A DNA stretch of 6,396 nt, taken from assembly GCA_030424705.1 (NCBI GenBank), contig JAUHWJ010000122.1:1-6396 (forward strand), read 5' to 3'. The notes beneath the pieces were generated by a model, which did no database searches, was not told the DNA's origin, and saw only the letters and a list, made by a program, of their open reading frames with translations. The position numbers and the translations under genes were made by a program. Positions 1 to 6,072 of this stretch are shown piece after piece; position 1 is the stretch's first letter, and every line of letters begins with the position of its first letter. This DNA is from Alphaproteobacteria bacterium. Lineage in GTDB: Bacteria; Pseudomonadota; Alphaproteobacteria; Rhodobacterales; Rhodobacteraceae.

Positions 1-825
1 ACCAACGCGGTGAGACCGATCATCATCAAGCGCAAGAAGATCATGGGCGGGGACGGCCATCACGGCGGCGCCTGGAAGGTCGCCTATGCCGACTTCGTCA
101 CCGCGATGATGGCCTTCTTTCTGCTCATGTGGCTCCTGAACGCGACGACCGAGAGCCAGCGCAAGGGCATCGCCGACTATTTCTCACCGACTGTCCCGAT
201 CTCTCCGGTCTCGGGCGGCGGCGACGGGGTGCTTCAGGGCGATACGATCTTCTCCACCAAGGCCGCGCCGAAGTCCGACGTCGGCGGCGCCGGAGGCGAG
301 GTCGAGGTCAGCGAGGGGAAGAAGACTCAAATCGGCGGCGAAGACACGGCCGAGGAAGAGCAACTCGACGAACTCGAATCGCTCCTGATGGCCAAGTCTG
401 GCGAAAGCGAGGTCGCGGACGACCTCTTGAGCCACATCGTCACACGCGTGACGGACGAGGGGCTCGTCATCGACATTTTCGCAAAGGAGGGGCGCCCGCT
501 GTTCGAATCGGGCTCCGACCAGCCGACGCCGAAGATGCAGGCGATCCTCGAGATGATTGGCGGCGTGATCGAGCTCGTTTCCAATCCGGTCGCGATCTCG
601 GGCCATACGGACGCAATCCCCTTCGCCGAGGGGACGAACGACAACTGGTCGCTCTCGTCGGCCCGCGCGGGCGCGGCCCGTCGCGTGCTCGCGGCGACGG
701 GCGTGGCGGAAGAGCGGTTCCTGCGCGTCACCGGCGAGGCGGACCGCGCGCTCGCGCTTCCCGAAGCGCCGGCGGACCCCCGCAACCGGCGCGTCACGCT
801 CACGCTTCTGCGTTCGGATCGCTAG
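1..825 (+). CDS. motB: Flagellar motor stator protein MotB (OmpA-like C-terminal domain), probably cut at the 5' end
   Basis: MotB-type protein: with MotA it forms the ion-conducting stator unit of the flagellar motor, anchored to peptidoglycan by its periplasmic domain. Counting from the GTG at 10, residues 21-45 hold the family signature A-W-K-V-A-Y-A-D-F-V-T-A-M-M followed by the single membrane span; D28 is the conserved ion-binding aspartate. A Gly/Glu-rich linker follows (about 65-145). The OmpA/MotB domain spans about 150-268, with S-G-H-T-D at 197-201, N-W-S-L-S-S-A-R-A at 212-220 and D-P-R-N-R-R-V at 256-262. The frame is open to base 1 (T-N-A before the GTG) and no ribosome site is visible, so the true start probably lies a few codons outside the window; GTG at 10 is the fallback. 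The stop is TAG at 823. No motA or other flagellar gene is visible downstream, so this may be the last gene of its cluster. Confidence 0.93.
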   Translation, partial: TNAVRPIIIKRKKIMGGDGHHGGAWKVAYADFVTAMMAFFLLMWLLNATTESQRKGIADYFSPTVPISPVSGGGDGVLQGDTIFSTKAAPKSDVGGAGGEVEVSEGKKTQIGGEDTAEEEQLDELESLLMAKSGESEVADDLLSHIVTRVTDEGLVIDIFAKEGRPLFESGSDQPTPKMQAILEMIGGVIELVSNPVAISGHTDAIPFAEGTNDNWSLSSARAGAARRVLAATGVAEERFLRVTGEADRALALPEAPADPRNRRVTLTLLRSDR

Positions 826-897
826 CGCGTAGCGCTTCGCCCTGTGCTGGCGGCGGGGCGCGCCGCTCCCCATATCTCTGGAGAGGGGGAGGGGCGG

Positions 898-931
898 GCG
901 CCCTTCCGGGCCTGCATGCGCGAGAGGGCGC
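898..931. repeat. 7-bp inverted repeat between motB and the small membrane-protein gene
   Basis: GCGCCCT at 898-904 is the exact reverse complement of AGGGCGC at 925-931, with a 20-base spacer. It lies between the motB stop and the next small gene, where a transcript end or processing hairpin would be plausible. No T-tract follows, so it is not a classic Rho-independent terminator. In DNA this G+C-rich a 7-bp match is only weak evidence. A second, weaker pairing sits just upstream, CTCCCC at 866-871 with GGGGAG at 886-891. Confidence 0.3.
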
Positions 932-967
932 TCCGTCCGGTTCATGGATCCGGAACGGGAGACGCAG

Positions 968-1117
968 ATGAGCACGAATTCCATCATCGCCGCCGTCGCG
1001 ATCATCGTCGTCGGCGGCGCAGTCGCCTGGTGGTATTTTGGCGGGCAAACCGCCGAAGCCCCGACAGCGACCGAGGCCCCGGCGACGGAGGCCCCCGCCG
1101 CGCCTGCGACGAACTGA
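968..1117 (+). CDS. Small single-span membrane protein, 49 aa, unknown function
   Basis: A short gene of 49 residues. The translation begins M-S-T-N-S-I-I-A-A-V-A-I-I-V-V-G-G, giving one hydrophobic helix at about residues 5-24 that ends in an aromatic patch W-W-Y-F. After it comes a tail (27-49) built from repeated T-E-A-P and A-P-A units, low in complexity and mildly acidic. This predicts an N-terminal membrane anchor with a disordered tail. GGGAG at 957-961 is six bases from the ATG at 968 and decides the start; an in-frame ATG at 944 would add eight residues (M-D-P-E-R-E-T-Q) but lies upstream of that ribosome site. Small anchors with Ala/Pro/Glu tails are common in Rhodobacterales, but I do not recognise a named family. 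It lies between motB and the sox operon with a gap on each side, so it is probably its own unit. Confidence 0.7.
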   Translation: MSTNSIIAAVAIIVVGGAVAWWYFGGQTAEAPTATEAPATEAPAAPATN

Positions 1118-1190
1118 GGTCGGCGCGTCGCAAGCGGGCCGCAGGCTGTCGCCCCCGCGTTGCAGCAGGCGCCGCCGCTGTGCCAATCAG

Positions 1191-1226
1191 GGCGCGGAAA
1201 TCGGGCCGTCGCGGGGGTTCCGCGCC
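1191..1226. promoter_or_regulatory. Perfect 9-bp inverted repeat in the leader of the sox operon
   Basis: GGCGCGGAA at 1191-1199 is the exact reverse complement of TTCCGCGCC at 1218-1226, with an 18-base spacer. It ends 21 bases before the preferred soxD ATG at 1248 and nine before the alternative ATG at 1236. No T-tract follows, so it is unlikely to be a terminator of the gene upstream. It could be an operator half-site pair for a dimeric regulator, or a leader hairpin that affects initiation at soxD, which has only a weak ribosome site. The symmetry is directly visible; the regulatory role is inference. Chance occurrence in G+C-rich DNA is not negligible. Confidence 0.4.
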
Positions 1227-1247
1227 GGTCCATAAATGGATCCGCCG

Positions 1248-1556
1248 ATGCTCCTGATCACCTGCCCCCATTGCGGCGTCTCCGGCGAGGAGACCGAGTT
1301 CGCCCCCGGCGGGGAGGCGCATCTGAAGCGCTTCGGGCCGGGTTCGGAGGAGGGCGAATTCGCCGGCTACCTCTTCTACCGCAAGAACCCGAAGGGCCCG
1401 CATTTCGAGCGCTGGCGGCACGCCTATGGCTGCGGCAAGTGGTTCCACGTCGCGCGGGACACGGTGACGCTGGAGATTTTCGGCGCCTACAAGGCGACGG
1501 AGACCGCACCCCCGCAGGAGATTCTGGACCGCATCGCGGCGCGGGGGAAGGCATGA
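1248..1556 (+). CDS. soxD: Sarcosine oxidase, delta subunit
   Basis: Zinc-binding small subunit of heterotetrameric sarcosine oxidase (alpha-beta-gamma-delta), a cytoplasmic enzyme that converts sarcosine to glycine. From the ATG at 1248 the protein has 102 residues, near the usual size of about 90-110. It carries L-L-I-T-C-P-H-C-G near the N-terminus (C6, C9) and the family block N-P-K-G-P-H-F-E-R-W-R-H-A-Y-G-C-G-K-W-F at about 47-66, with H58 and C62. The zinc ligands known for this family are two Cys in a C-x2-C and a later His and Cys, so all four appear present. An in-frame ATG at 1236 would add M-D-P-P; family proteins begin M-L-L/M-L-I, so I prefer 1248. Neither start has a strong Shine-Dalgarno sequence. 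The stop overlaps the soxA start by four bases (ATGA). soxB, which usually precedes this gene, is absent. Confidence 0.93.
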   Translation: MLLITCPHCGVSGEETEFAPGGEAHLKRFGPGSEEGEFAGYLFYRKNPKGPHFERWRHAYGCGKWFHVARDTVTLEIFGAYKATETAPPQEILDRIAARGKA

Positions 1557-4549
1557 GCGCCCATCGCCTCCCCTCTGGCGGCCTGCTGATCGACCGCGCC
1601 CGGCCCGTCGAGTTCCGCTTCAACGGCAAGCCGGTGAAGGGCTTCGCGGGGGACACGCTCGCCGCCGCCCTCCTCGCCAGCGGGCGGACGCTGATGGGGC
1701 GCTCCTTCAAGTATCACCGCCCGCGCGGGGTCGTCGCCGCCGGGGTCGAGGAGCCGAACGCGCTGATGTGCGTCGGCGAGGGGCCGCGCGCGACGCCGAA
1801 CCAGCGCGCGACGATGGTGGAGATCGCGCCGGGCATGTCGGCGCGGAGCCAGAACCACTGGCCCTCCCTCGAATGGGACGTGGGGGCCGTGAACGCCGCC
1901 ATCGCCTCCGTCGCGCCCGTCTTCTCCGCCGGCTTCTACTACAAGACCTTCCTCTTCCCCCGCATCGCGTGGAAGCATCTCTACGAGCCGGTGATACGGC
2001 AGTCCGCCGGCCTCGGCCCCGCGCCGGAGGGGGTGGACCCGGACGAGTACGAGCATCTCCACGCCTTCGCGGACGTTCTGGTGATCGGCGCCGGCATGGC
2101 CGGGCTCGCGGCGGCGCGGGGGGCGGCGGAGGCGGGGGCGCGGGTGATCGTGGCGGAGCAGGCGCCGCGCGCGGGCGGGCGGCTCCTTTCCGAGAGCGAC
2201 ATCGAGATCGGGGGCATGCCCGGCGCGGACTGGGCGGCGGGGGAGGCGGCGGCGCTGGCCGCCATGCCGAACGTAACGCTGCTGACGCGCTGCCAGGGCG
2301 CCGGGCTCTATGACCACGGTTATGCGCTTCTGGACGAGGAGCCGAAGGAGGGCCCTTCGCGCCGGCTCTGGCGGGTGCGGGCGAAGCGGATCGTGATCGC
2401 GACCGGGGCCATCGAGCGGCCCCTCGCCTTCGCCAACAACGACCTGCCGGGCGTGATGCTCGCCGCGGCGGTGCGGGATTTTCTCGCGCTCTGGGCCGTC
2501 GCGCCGGGGCGGGAGATCGTCGTCTTCGCCAATAATGACGACGCCTATCGCACCGCGCTCGCCGCGCACCGGGCGGGCCTGACGGTCAAGGCCGTGATCG
2601 ATTGCCGGGCGGAGGTTGCGCGCGCGGCGGGGATTGCGGTGCGGACCGGGATGATCGTCGCCAAGGCGAAGGGCGGCAAGGCGCTGAAATCCGTGCTCGT
2701 CGCGAAACGCGCCGCCGATGGCCGCGTCGCGGGGGCGCTGGAGGAGATCGGCTGCGACGTCCTCGCCATGTCGGGCGGCTGGTCCCCCGCCGTGCATCTC
2801 TTCTCCCATTGCGGCGGCAAGCTGCGCTGGGACGAGGCGCAGGCGATGTTCCGCCCTGCGCCCGAGCGCGGCGCGCCCACAGGCGCGGACGGCGAAGTGA
2901 ACACCTTCGTGGCCGGCGCCGCGAACGGGCTCCTCTCGACTGCGGAAGGGCTCGCGGACGCGCTGGCGGCGGGCGCCCGCGCCGCGTCCGATCTCGGCTT
3001 CTCCGCCGTCGCGGCGGAGGCGCCGGCGGTGGCGGAGCCCGGAATGGCGCCGCTCCAGCCGCTCTGGTTCACGCCCTCCGTGGGAAAACACGCGCACGGA
3101 ACCAAGCATTTCCTCGATTTTCAGAATGACGTGACGGCGGCGGACGTGGAGCTTGCCGCACGCGAAGGCTATGAGAGCGTGGAGCACGCCAAGCGCTACA
3201 CGACGCTCGGCATGGCGACGGACCAGGGCAAGCTCTCCAACATCAACGGGCTCGCGACGCTCGCCAACGCGCTCGCCGCGCCGATCCCGGAGGTGGGGAC
3301 GACGACGTTCCGCCCGCCGTGGGCGCCGCTTTCGCTTGGCTCAATCGCAGGGCGGGACGCAGGGACGCTTTTCAAGCCGGTGCGGCGCACCCCGATGCAT
3401 GACTGGCACGAGGCGAACGGCGCCGATTGGGAGCCGGTCGGCGAATGGCGCCGCCCCTTCACCTATCGCCGCGCGGGGGAGAGCCGGGAGGCGTCCGTCA
3501 CGCGCGAGGTGAGTGCGGTGCGCGAGGCGGCGGGGATTCTGGACGCCTCGACGCTTGGGAAACTGCTGGTGACGGGGCCGGATGCGGGACGTTTCCTCGA
3601 TCTCCTCTACACCAACATGATGTCGACGCTGAAGCCGGGCGCCTGCCGCTATGGCCTCATGTGCAACGAGAACGGGTTCCTGTTCGACGACGGGGTGGTG
3701 GCGCGCCTCCCGAACGGCGATTTCCTCTGCCACACCACCACCGGCGGGGCGGAGCGCGTGCATGGCTGGATGGAGGAATGGCTCCAGACGGAATGGCCGG
3801 AGCTGAAGGTCTACGTCGCCAACCTCACCGAGCAGTTCGCGCAGATCGCCGTCGCCGGGCCGAAGGCGCGGGAGATCCTGCAACCGCTGACGGCGATGGA
3901 CCTTTCCGCCGCCGCGCTGCCCTTCATGGGGATCGCGGAGGGGGAGATGGCGGGGATTCCCGTGCGCCTGTTCCGCATCTCGTTCAGCGGTGAACTTTCC
4001 TATGAGATCGCCGCCCCGGCGCATCGCGGCCGCGCGCTATGGGACGCGATTCGCGAGGCGGGCGCGGGGCAGGGAATCCAGCCCTACGGCACGGAGGCGC
4101 TGCATGTGCTCCGCGCCGAGAAGGGCTTCATCATGATCGGGGACGAGACCGACGGCACGGTGACGCCGCAGGATCTCGGCCTCTCCTGGGCCGTCTCGAA
4201 GAAGAAGGCGGATTTCATCGGCAAGCGGGCGCAGGAACGGCCCTTCCTATCGCATCCGGAACGGGAGCGGCTGGTGGGGCTGGAGACGCTGGAGCCCGGC
4301 AAGCGCCTGCCGGACGGCGCCTATGCGGTCGCGGACCCTGCGGCGAAGACGCCCGAGGTGATCGGGCGCGTCACTTCCTCCTACATGTCGCCGACGCTCG
4401 GGCGCGCCATCGCGCTCGGCCTCGTGAAGCGGGGGCCGGAGCGGATGGGGGAGGTCATCTCCTTCCCGCTGGAGAAGGGCGAGGTGATGAAGGCGCGGAT
4501 CGTCGACCCGGTCTTCTACGACAAGGAAGGGGCGCGGCAGAATGTCTGA
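1553..4549 (+). CDS. soxA: Sarcosine oxidase, alpha subunit
   Basis: Large subunit of heterotetrameric sarcosine oxidase, 998 residues, a normal length. It binds NAD+ and the tetrahydrofolate that accepts the methyl carbon released from sarcosine; flavin chemistry occurs at the interface with the beta subunit. Domains in order: a ferredoxin-like N-terminal fold (about 17-100) lacking the cluster cysteines, as is usual here; a dinucleotide-binding domain starting V-I-G-A-G-M-A-G (G179, G181, G184) with E202 ending the second strand and A-T-G-A-I-E-R-P at 283-290; a Cys-poor helical SoxA-specific segment (about 526-605); then a GcvT-like folate-binding region from about 615, containing G-I-L-D-A-S at about 661, F-S-G-E-L-S-Y-E near 809-816 and a C-terminal barrel from about 904. 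The start ATG overlaps the soxD stop (ATGA) behind a purine-rich GGGGGAAG, implying translational coupling. The frame stays open upstream to 1160, but that DNA encodes soxD in another frame. No frameshift or missing block is seen. Confidence 0.96.
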   Translation: MSAHRLPSGGLLIDRARPVEFRFNGKPVKGFAGDTLAAALLASGRTLMGRSFKYHRPRGVVAAGVEEPNALMCVGEGPRATPNQRATMVEIAPGMSARSQNHWPSLEWDVGAVNAAIASVAPVFSAGFYYKTFLFPRIAWKHLYEPVIRQSAGLGPAPEGVDPDEYEHLHAFADVLVIGAGMAGLAAARGAAEAGARVIVAEQAPRAGGRLLSESDIEIGGMPGADWAAGEAAALAAMPNVTLLTRCQGAGLYDHGYALLDEEPKEGPSRRLWRVRAKRIVIATGAIERPLAFANNDLPGVMLAAAVRDFLALWAVAPGREIVVFANNDDAYRTALAAHRAGLTVKAVIDCRAEVARAAGIAVRTGMIVAKAKGGKALKSVLVAKRAADGRVAGALEEIGCDVLAMSGGWSPAVHLFSHCGGKLRWDEAQAMFRPAPERGAPTGADGEVNTFVAGAANGLLSTAEGLADALAAGARAASDLGFSAVAAEAPAVAEPGMAPLQPLWFTPSVGKHAHGTKHFLDFQNDVTAADVELAAREGYESVEHAKRYTTLGMATDQGKLSNINGLATLANALAAPIPEVGTTTFRPPWAPLSLGSIAGRDAGTLFKPVRRTPMHDWHEANGADWEPVGEWRRPFTYRRAGESREASVTREVSAVREAAGILDASTLGKLLVTGPDAGRFLDLLYTNMMSTLKPGACRYGLMCNENGFLFDDGVVARLPNGDFLCHTTTGGAERVHGWMEEWLQTEWPELKVYVANLTEQFAQIAVAGPKAREILQPLTAMDLSAAALPFMGIAEGEMAGIPVRLFRISFSGELSYEIAAPAHRGRALWDAIREAGAGQGIQPYGTEALHVLRAEKGFIMIGDETDGTVTPQDLGLSWAVSKKKADFIGKRAQERPFLSHPERERLVGLETLEPGKRLPDGAYAVADPAAKTPEVIGRVTSSYMSPTLGRAIALGLVKRGPERMGEVISFPLEKGEVMKARIVDPVFYDKEGARQNV

Positions 4550-5111
4550 TCCCGTGACCGCGACTGGCGGCGCCCGTTTCGCCGGGCCCGAATGCGCGAT
4601 TTCCGACCTCGGCCCGCTCGGCATGGTCACGATCCGCGGCGAGGCGGGGGACCCGGCCTTCGCCGCCGCGGTCGAGGCGGAGACTGGCTTCGGCCTGCCG
4701 CCCGTCCGGCGGTTCGAGGGCGAGGCCGAAGCTGGGCTCTGCTGGATGAGCCCGGACGAATGGCTGCTGACCTGCCCCTATACCGAGGCGGAGGCGCGGG
4801 CCGGGCGGCTTCGCACCGCGTTCGGTGGGCTTCATGCGCTCGCCGTGAACGTCTCCGATGCGCGGGCCGCCTTCCGCATCGAGGGGGAGGGCGCGCGCGC
4901 GCTCCTCGCCCGGGGCGCGCCGGTGGACCTCGCGCCCGCCGCCTTCGGCATTGGGGACGTGCGGCGCACGCGCCTCGGTCAGGTCGCCGCGGCGTTCTGG
5001 CTGGGGCGGGACGGGGCGTTCCGGCTCGTCTGTTTCCGCTCCGTCGGCGCCTATGTCTTTGACTGGCTGAAGGCTTCCGCTGCGTCAGGCGCGCGGCCCG
5101 CGGGATTCTGA
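4542..5111 (+). CDS. soxG: Sarcosine oxidase, gamma subunit
   Basis: Small GcvT-like subunit of heterotetrameric sarcosine oxidase, 189 residues, within the usual range of about 180-210. It contacts the other subunits and has no known cofactor of its own. Recognisable blocks are C-W-M-S-P-D-E-W-L-L around residues 67-76, the N-V-S-D-A-R-A-A-F-R-I-E-G-E-G-A-R-A-L-L segment in the middle with P-V-D-L following it, T-R-L-G-Q-V-A-A near 145-152, and the C-terminal C-F-R-S-V-G-A-Y-V-F-D-W-L, where R-S is typical of the family. The ATG overlaps the end of soxA by eight bases, and AAGGAAGGGG at 4523-4532 is a good ribosome site inside soxA. This is the last gene of the sox operon here. No Rho-independent terminator directly follows it, so some transcripts may run on into the small gene at 5242. 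Confidence 0.93.
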   Translation: MSDPVTATGGARFAGPECAISDLGPLGMVTIRGEAGDPAFAAAVEAETGFGLPPVRRFEGEAEAGLCWMSPDEWLLTCPYTEAEARAGRLRTAFGGLHALAVNVSDARAAFRIEGEGARALLARGAPVDLAPAAFGIGDVRRTRLGQVAAAFWLGRDGAFRLVCFRSVGAYVFDWLKASAASGARPAGF

Positions 5112-5131
5112 AGGTTAAGACTTTGTGACGA

Positions 5132-5152
5132 GCCATGCGGTGAGTGCATGGC
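5132..5152. promoter_or_regulatory. Perfect 7-bp palindrome (7-base spacer) after soxG
   Basis: GCCATGC at 5132-5138 and GCATGGC at 5146-5152 are exact reverse complements separated by GGTGAGT. The 21-base site lies 20 bases after the soxG stop and about 90 before the next gene. Its size and spacing fit either a dimer-binding operator for the downstream small gene or a short hairpin at the 3' end of the sox message. No T-tract follows, so intrinsic termination is not indicated. A further 5-bp hairpin with an ATTC loop (GCAGC 5174-5178, GCTGC 5183-5187) lies downstream. The role is inferred only. Confidence 0.4.
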
Positions 5153-5196
5153 GGGACTGATGAATGGTGCGATGCAGCATTCGCTGCGCGCGCCTA

Positions 5197-5235
5197 TCTC
5201 CTCCTCGACGGCGGAAAGCCGCCGAGAGCAGGAGA
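5197..5235 (+). promoter_or_regulatory. Leader hairpin masking the Shine-Dalgarno sequence of the 59-aa gene
   Basis: TCTCCT at 5197-5202 is the exact reverse complement of the ribosome site AGGAGA at 5230-5235, which lies six bases before the ATG at 5242. Inside this helix, CTC 5204-5206 pairs with GAG 5226-5228 after a 1x1 C/C mismatch. After a small 2x1 internal loop, CGGCGG 5209-5214 pairs with CCGCCG 5219-5224 around an AAAG loop. In total 15 base pairs form in 39 bases and every base of the Shine-Dalgarno sequence is paired. Such structures, with imperfections in the lower stem, are typical of translational switches including RNA thermometers; which kind this is cannot be told from sequence. 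The strand 5198-5204 also reads CTCCTCC, identical to an anti-Shine-Dalgarno sequence. Confidence 0.55.
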
Positions 5236-5241
5236 CAGACG

Positions 5242-5421
5242 ATGAACCGGAACGAATATCGCTCCCCGACCGAAGCCGAGATGCGGGCGATCACGGCCCG
5301 CGCCCACACGCTGCGCGCCGAGGCGACGCGCGAGATGGTCGCGGCGCTGGGCCGCGCCCTCGCCCGCGGCTGGGCCCGGCTGACCTCGAAGCCGGCCGGC
5401 GGGCGCATCGGCGCCAACTGA
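5242..5421 (+). CDS. Small arginine/alanine-rich protein, 59 aa, unknown function
   Basis: A 59-residue protein beginning M-N-R-N-E-Y-R-S-P-T-E-A-E-M-R-A-I. Residues 9-47 are predicted to form one long helix or two, with A-R-A-H-T-L-R-A-E-A in the middle and A-L-G-R-A-L-A-R-G-W-A-R-L after it. Ten arginines give it a strong positive charge; the Gly-containing tail is short. It has no membrane segment or signal peptide. It resembles the small basic helical proteins (DUF1127-like, or the group named after Rhodobacter sphaeroides RSP_7527) common in Rhodobacterales, some of which are linked to RNA and stress; this is a resemblance from memory and the function is unknown. The start is fixed by AGGAGA at 5230-5235; the frame is open upstream to an ATG at 5164 but that lies in the structured leader. 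It is followed within 20 bases by a strong terminator, so it ends its own transcript. Confidence 0.75.
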   Translation: MNRNEYRSPTEAEMRAITARAHTLRAEATREMVAALGRALARGWARLTSKPAGGRIGAN

Positions 5422-5440
5422 CGCCGCCGAACGAAAGGGA

Positions 5441-5473
5441 GCGCCCCGGCAAAAACCGGGGCGTTCTTCTTTT
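5441..5473 (+). terminator. Rho-independent terminator after the 59-aa gene
   Basis: CGCCCCGG at 5442-5449 pairs perfectly with CCGGGGCG at 5456-5463 around the loop CAAAAA, and the stem is followed by the T-rich run TTCTTCTTTT (5464-5473). It starts 20 bases after the small gene's stop. The same hairpin lies eight bases beyond the stop of the convergent exporter gene; on that strand the following sequence is only weakly T-rich, so termination in that direction is less certain. Confidence 0.9.
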
Positions 5474-5481
5474 CCGGGCTT

Positions 5482-6072
5482 TCAGGCCTGCGAGAAGGCC
5501 GCGAGCCCGACCACGGCGAGGAGCGAAAGCGCCATGCCGACATTGATCGCCCGCTGCGCGCCGGGCGCGAGGTTCAGCCGCTTCAGCGTCACGCCCGCAG
5601 TCAGCCAGATCAGGTGGACCGGAATCCAGATCGCGTTGACGATCAGGAGCTTGAGCGCGACCTCGACCGTCAGGCTCTCCGGCCAGAAGGCGTAGCCGGA
5701 GAAGAGCAGGTTGTTAACCGCATAGGCCTTCGGATTGATGAACTGTAGGAGAAGCCCGCCGACGAAGCCGGGCGCCGAGGCTGTCTCCATGAAGGCGACC
5801 TTCGCCCCGGAGAGCGCGATCTTCGCCGCCAGATAGACGAAGAAGGCCGCCGACGCCCATACGAGGACGGCGCGCACCTCCGGCACGGAAAAGACAATCG
5901 CGGCGAGACCGGAGATCACCGCAAAAGCCACGAGATTGGTGCCGACGAAGAGCCCGGCGACGAAGCGGAGCCCCGCCGCGCGCCCGAATCCCGCACCGAC
6001 TCCGGCCGTCGTCAGGACGCCGGGGCCGGGGGTGATGAGGAGGAAGAAGACGGCGAGGGCGAAGGTGAGCAT
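5482..6072 (-). CDS. LysE/RhtB family amino-acid exporter
   Basis: Inner-membrane protein of 196 residues, the usual size for LysE/RhtB translocators (about 190-210), which export amino acids or related small molecules using the proton gradient. The start M-L-T-F-A-L-A-V-F-F-L-L-I-T-P-G-P-G has the family T-P-G-P motif at 14-17 in the first membrane helix. The conserved F-I-N-P-K-A motif sits at 111-116, just before a further helix. Hydrophobic segments lie at about 3-22, 35-62, 68-90, 104-130, 138-162 and 175-195, about six spans. The ATG matches the expected N-terminus, although no strong Shine-Dalgarno sequence is visible directly upstream. The substrate cannot be assigned from sequence. 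It is transcribed towards the sox side, convergent with the 59-aa gene, and shares its terminator region. Confidence 0.9.
   Translation of the reverse strand: MLTFALAVFFLLITPGPGVLTTAGVGAGFGRAAGLRFVAGLFVGTNLVAFAVISGLAAIVFSVPEVRAVLVWASAAFFVYLAAKIALSGAKVAFMETASAPGFVGGLLLQFINPKAYAVNNLLFSGYAFWPESLTVEVALKLLIVNAIWIPVHLIWLTAGVTLKRLNLAPGAQRAINVGMALSLLAVVGLAAFSQA

Noticed and set aside
866..891. CTCCCC/GGGGAG hairpin as the motB terminator
   Set aside because: The stem is short and interrupted, its inner pairing is weak and no T-tract follows.
129..971. Open plus-strand frame overlapping motB and the following gap
   Set aside because: An out-of-frame shadow of motB, dominated by Arg and Gly; no domain or ribosome site.
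1160..1188. Possible promoter TTGCAG with a CCAATC-like -10 before soxD
   Set aside because: The -35 is a partial match and the -10 is poor at either 17 or 18 spacing; not better than chance.
1160..1552. Upstream extension of the soxA frame by 131 codons
   Set aside because: This stretch encodes soxD in a different frame, and the extension is Arg/Pro/Gly-rich with no family similarity. The ATG at 1553 matches the usual N-terminus and the ATGA overlap.
1487..3187. 566-codon open frame on the minus strand opposite soxA
   Set aside because: Its translation is arginine/histidine-rich low-complexity sequence with no recognisable fold, and it lies opposite a clearly conserved sox gene. High G+C makes such antisense frames common.
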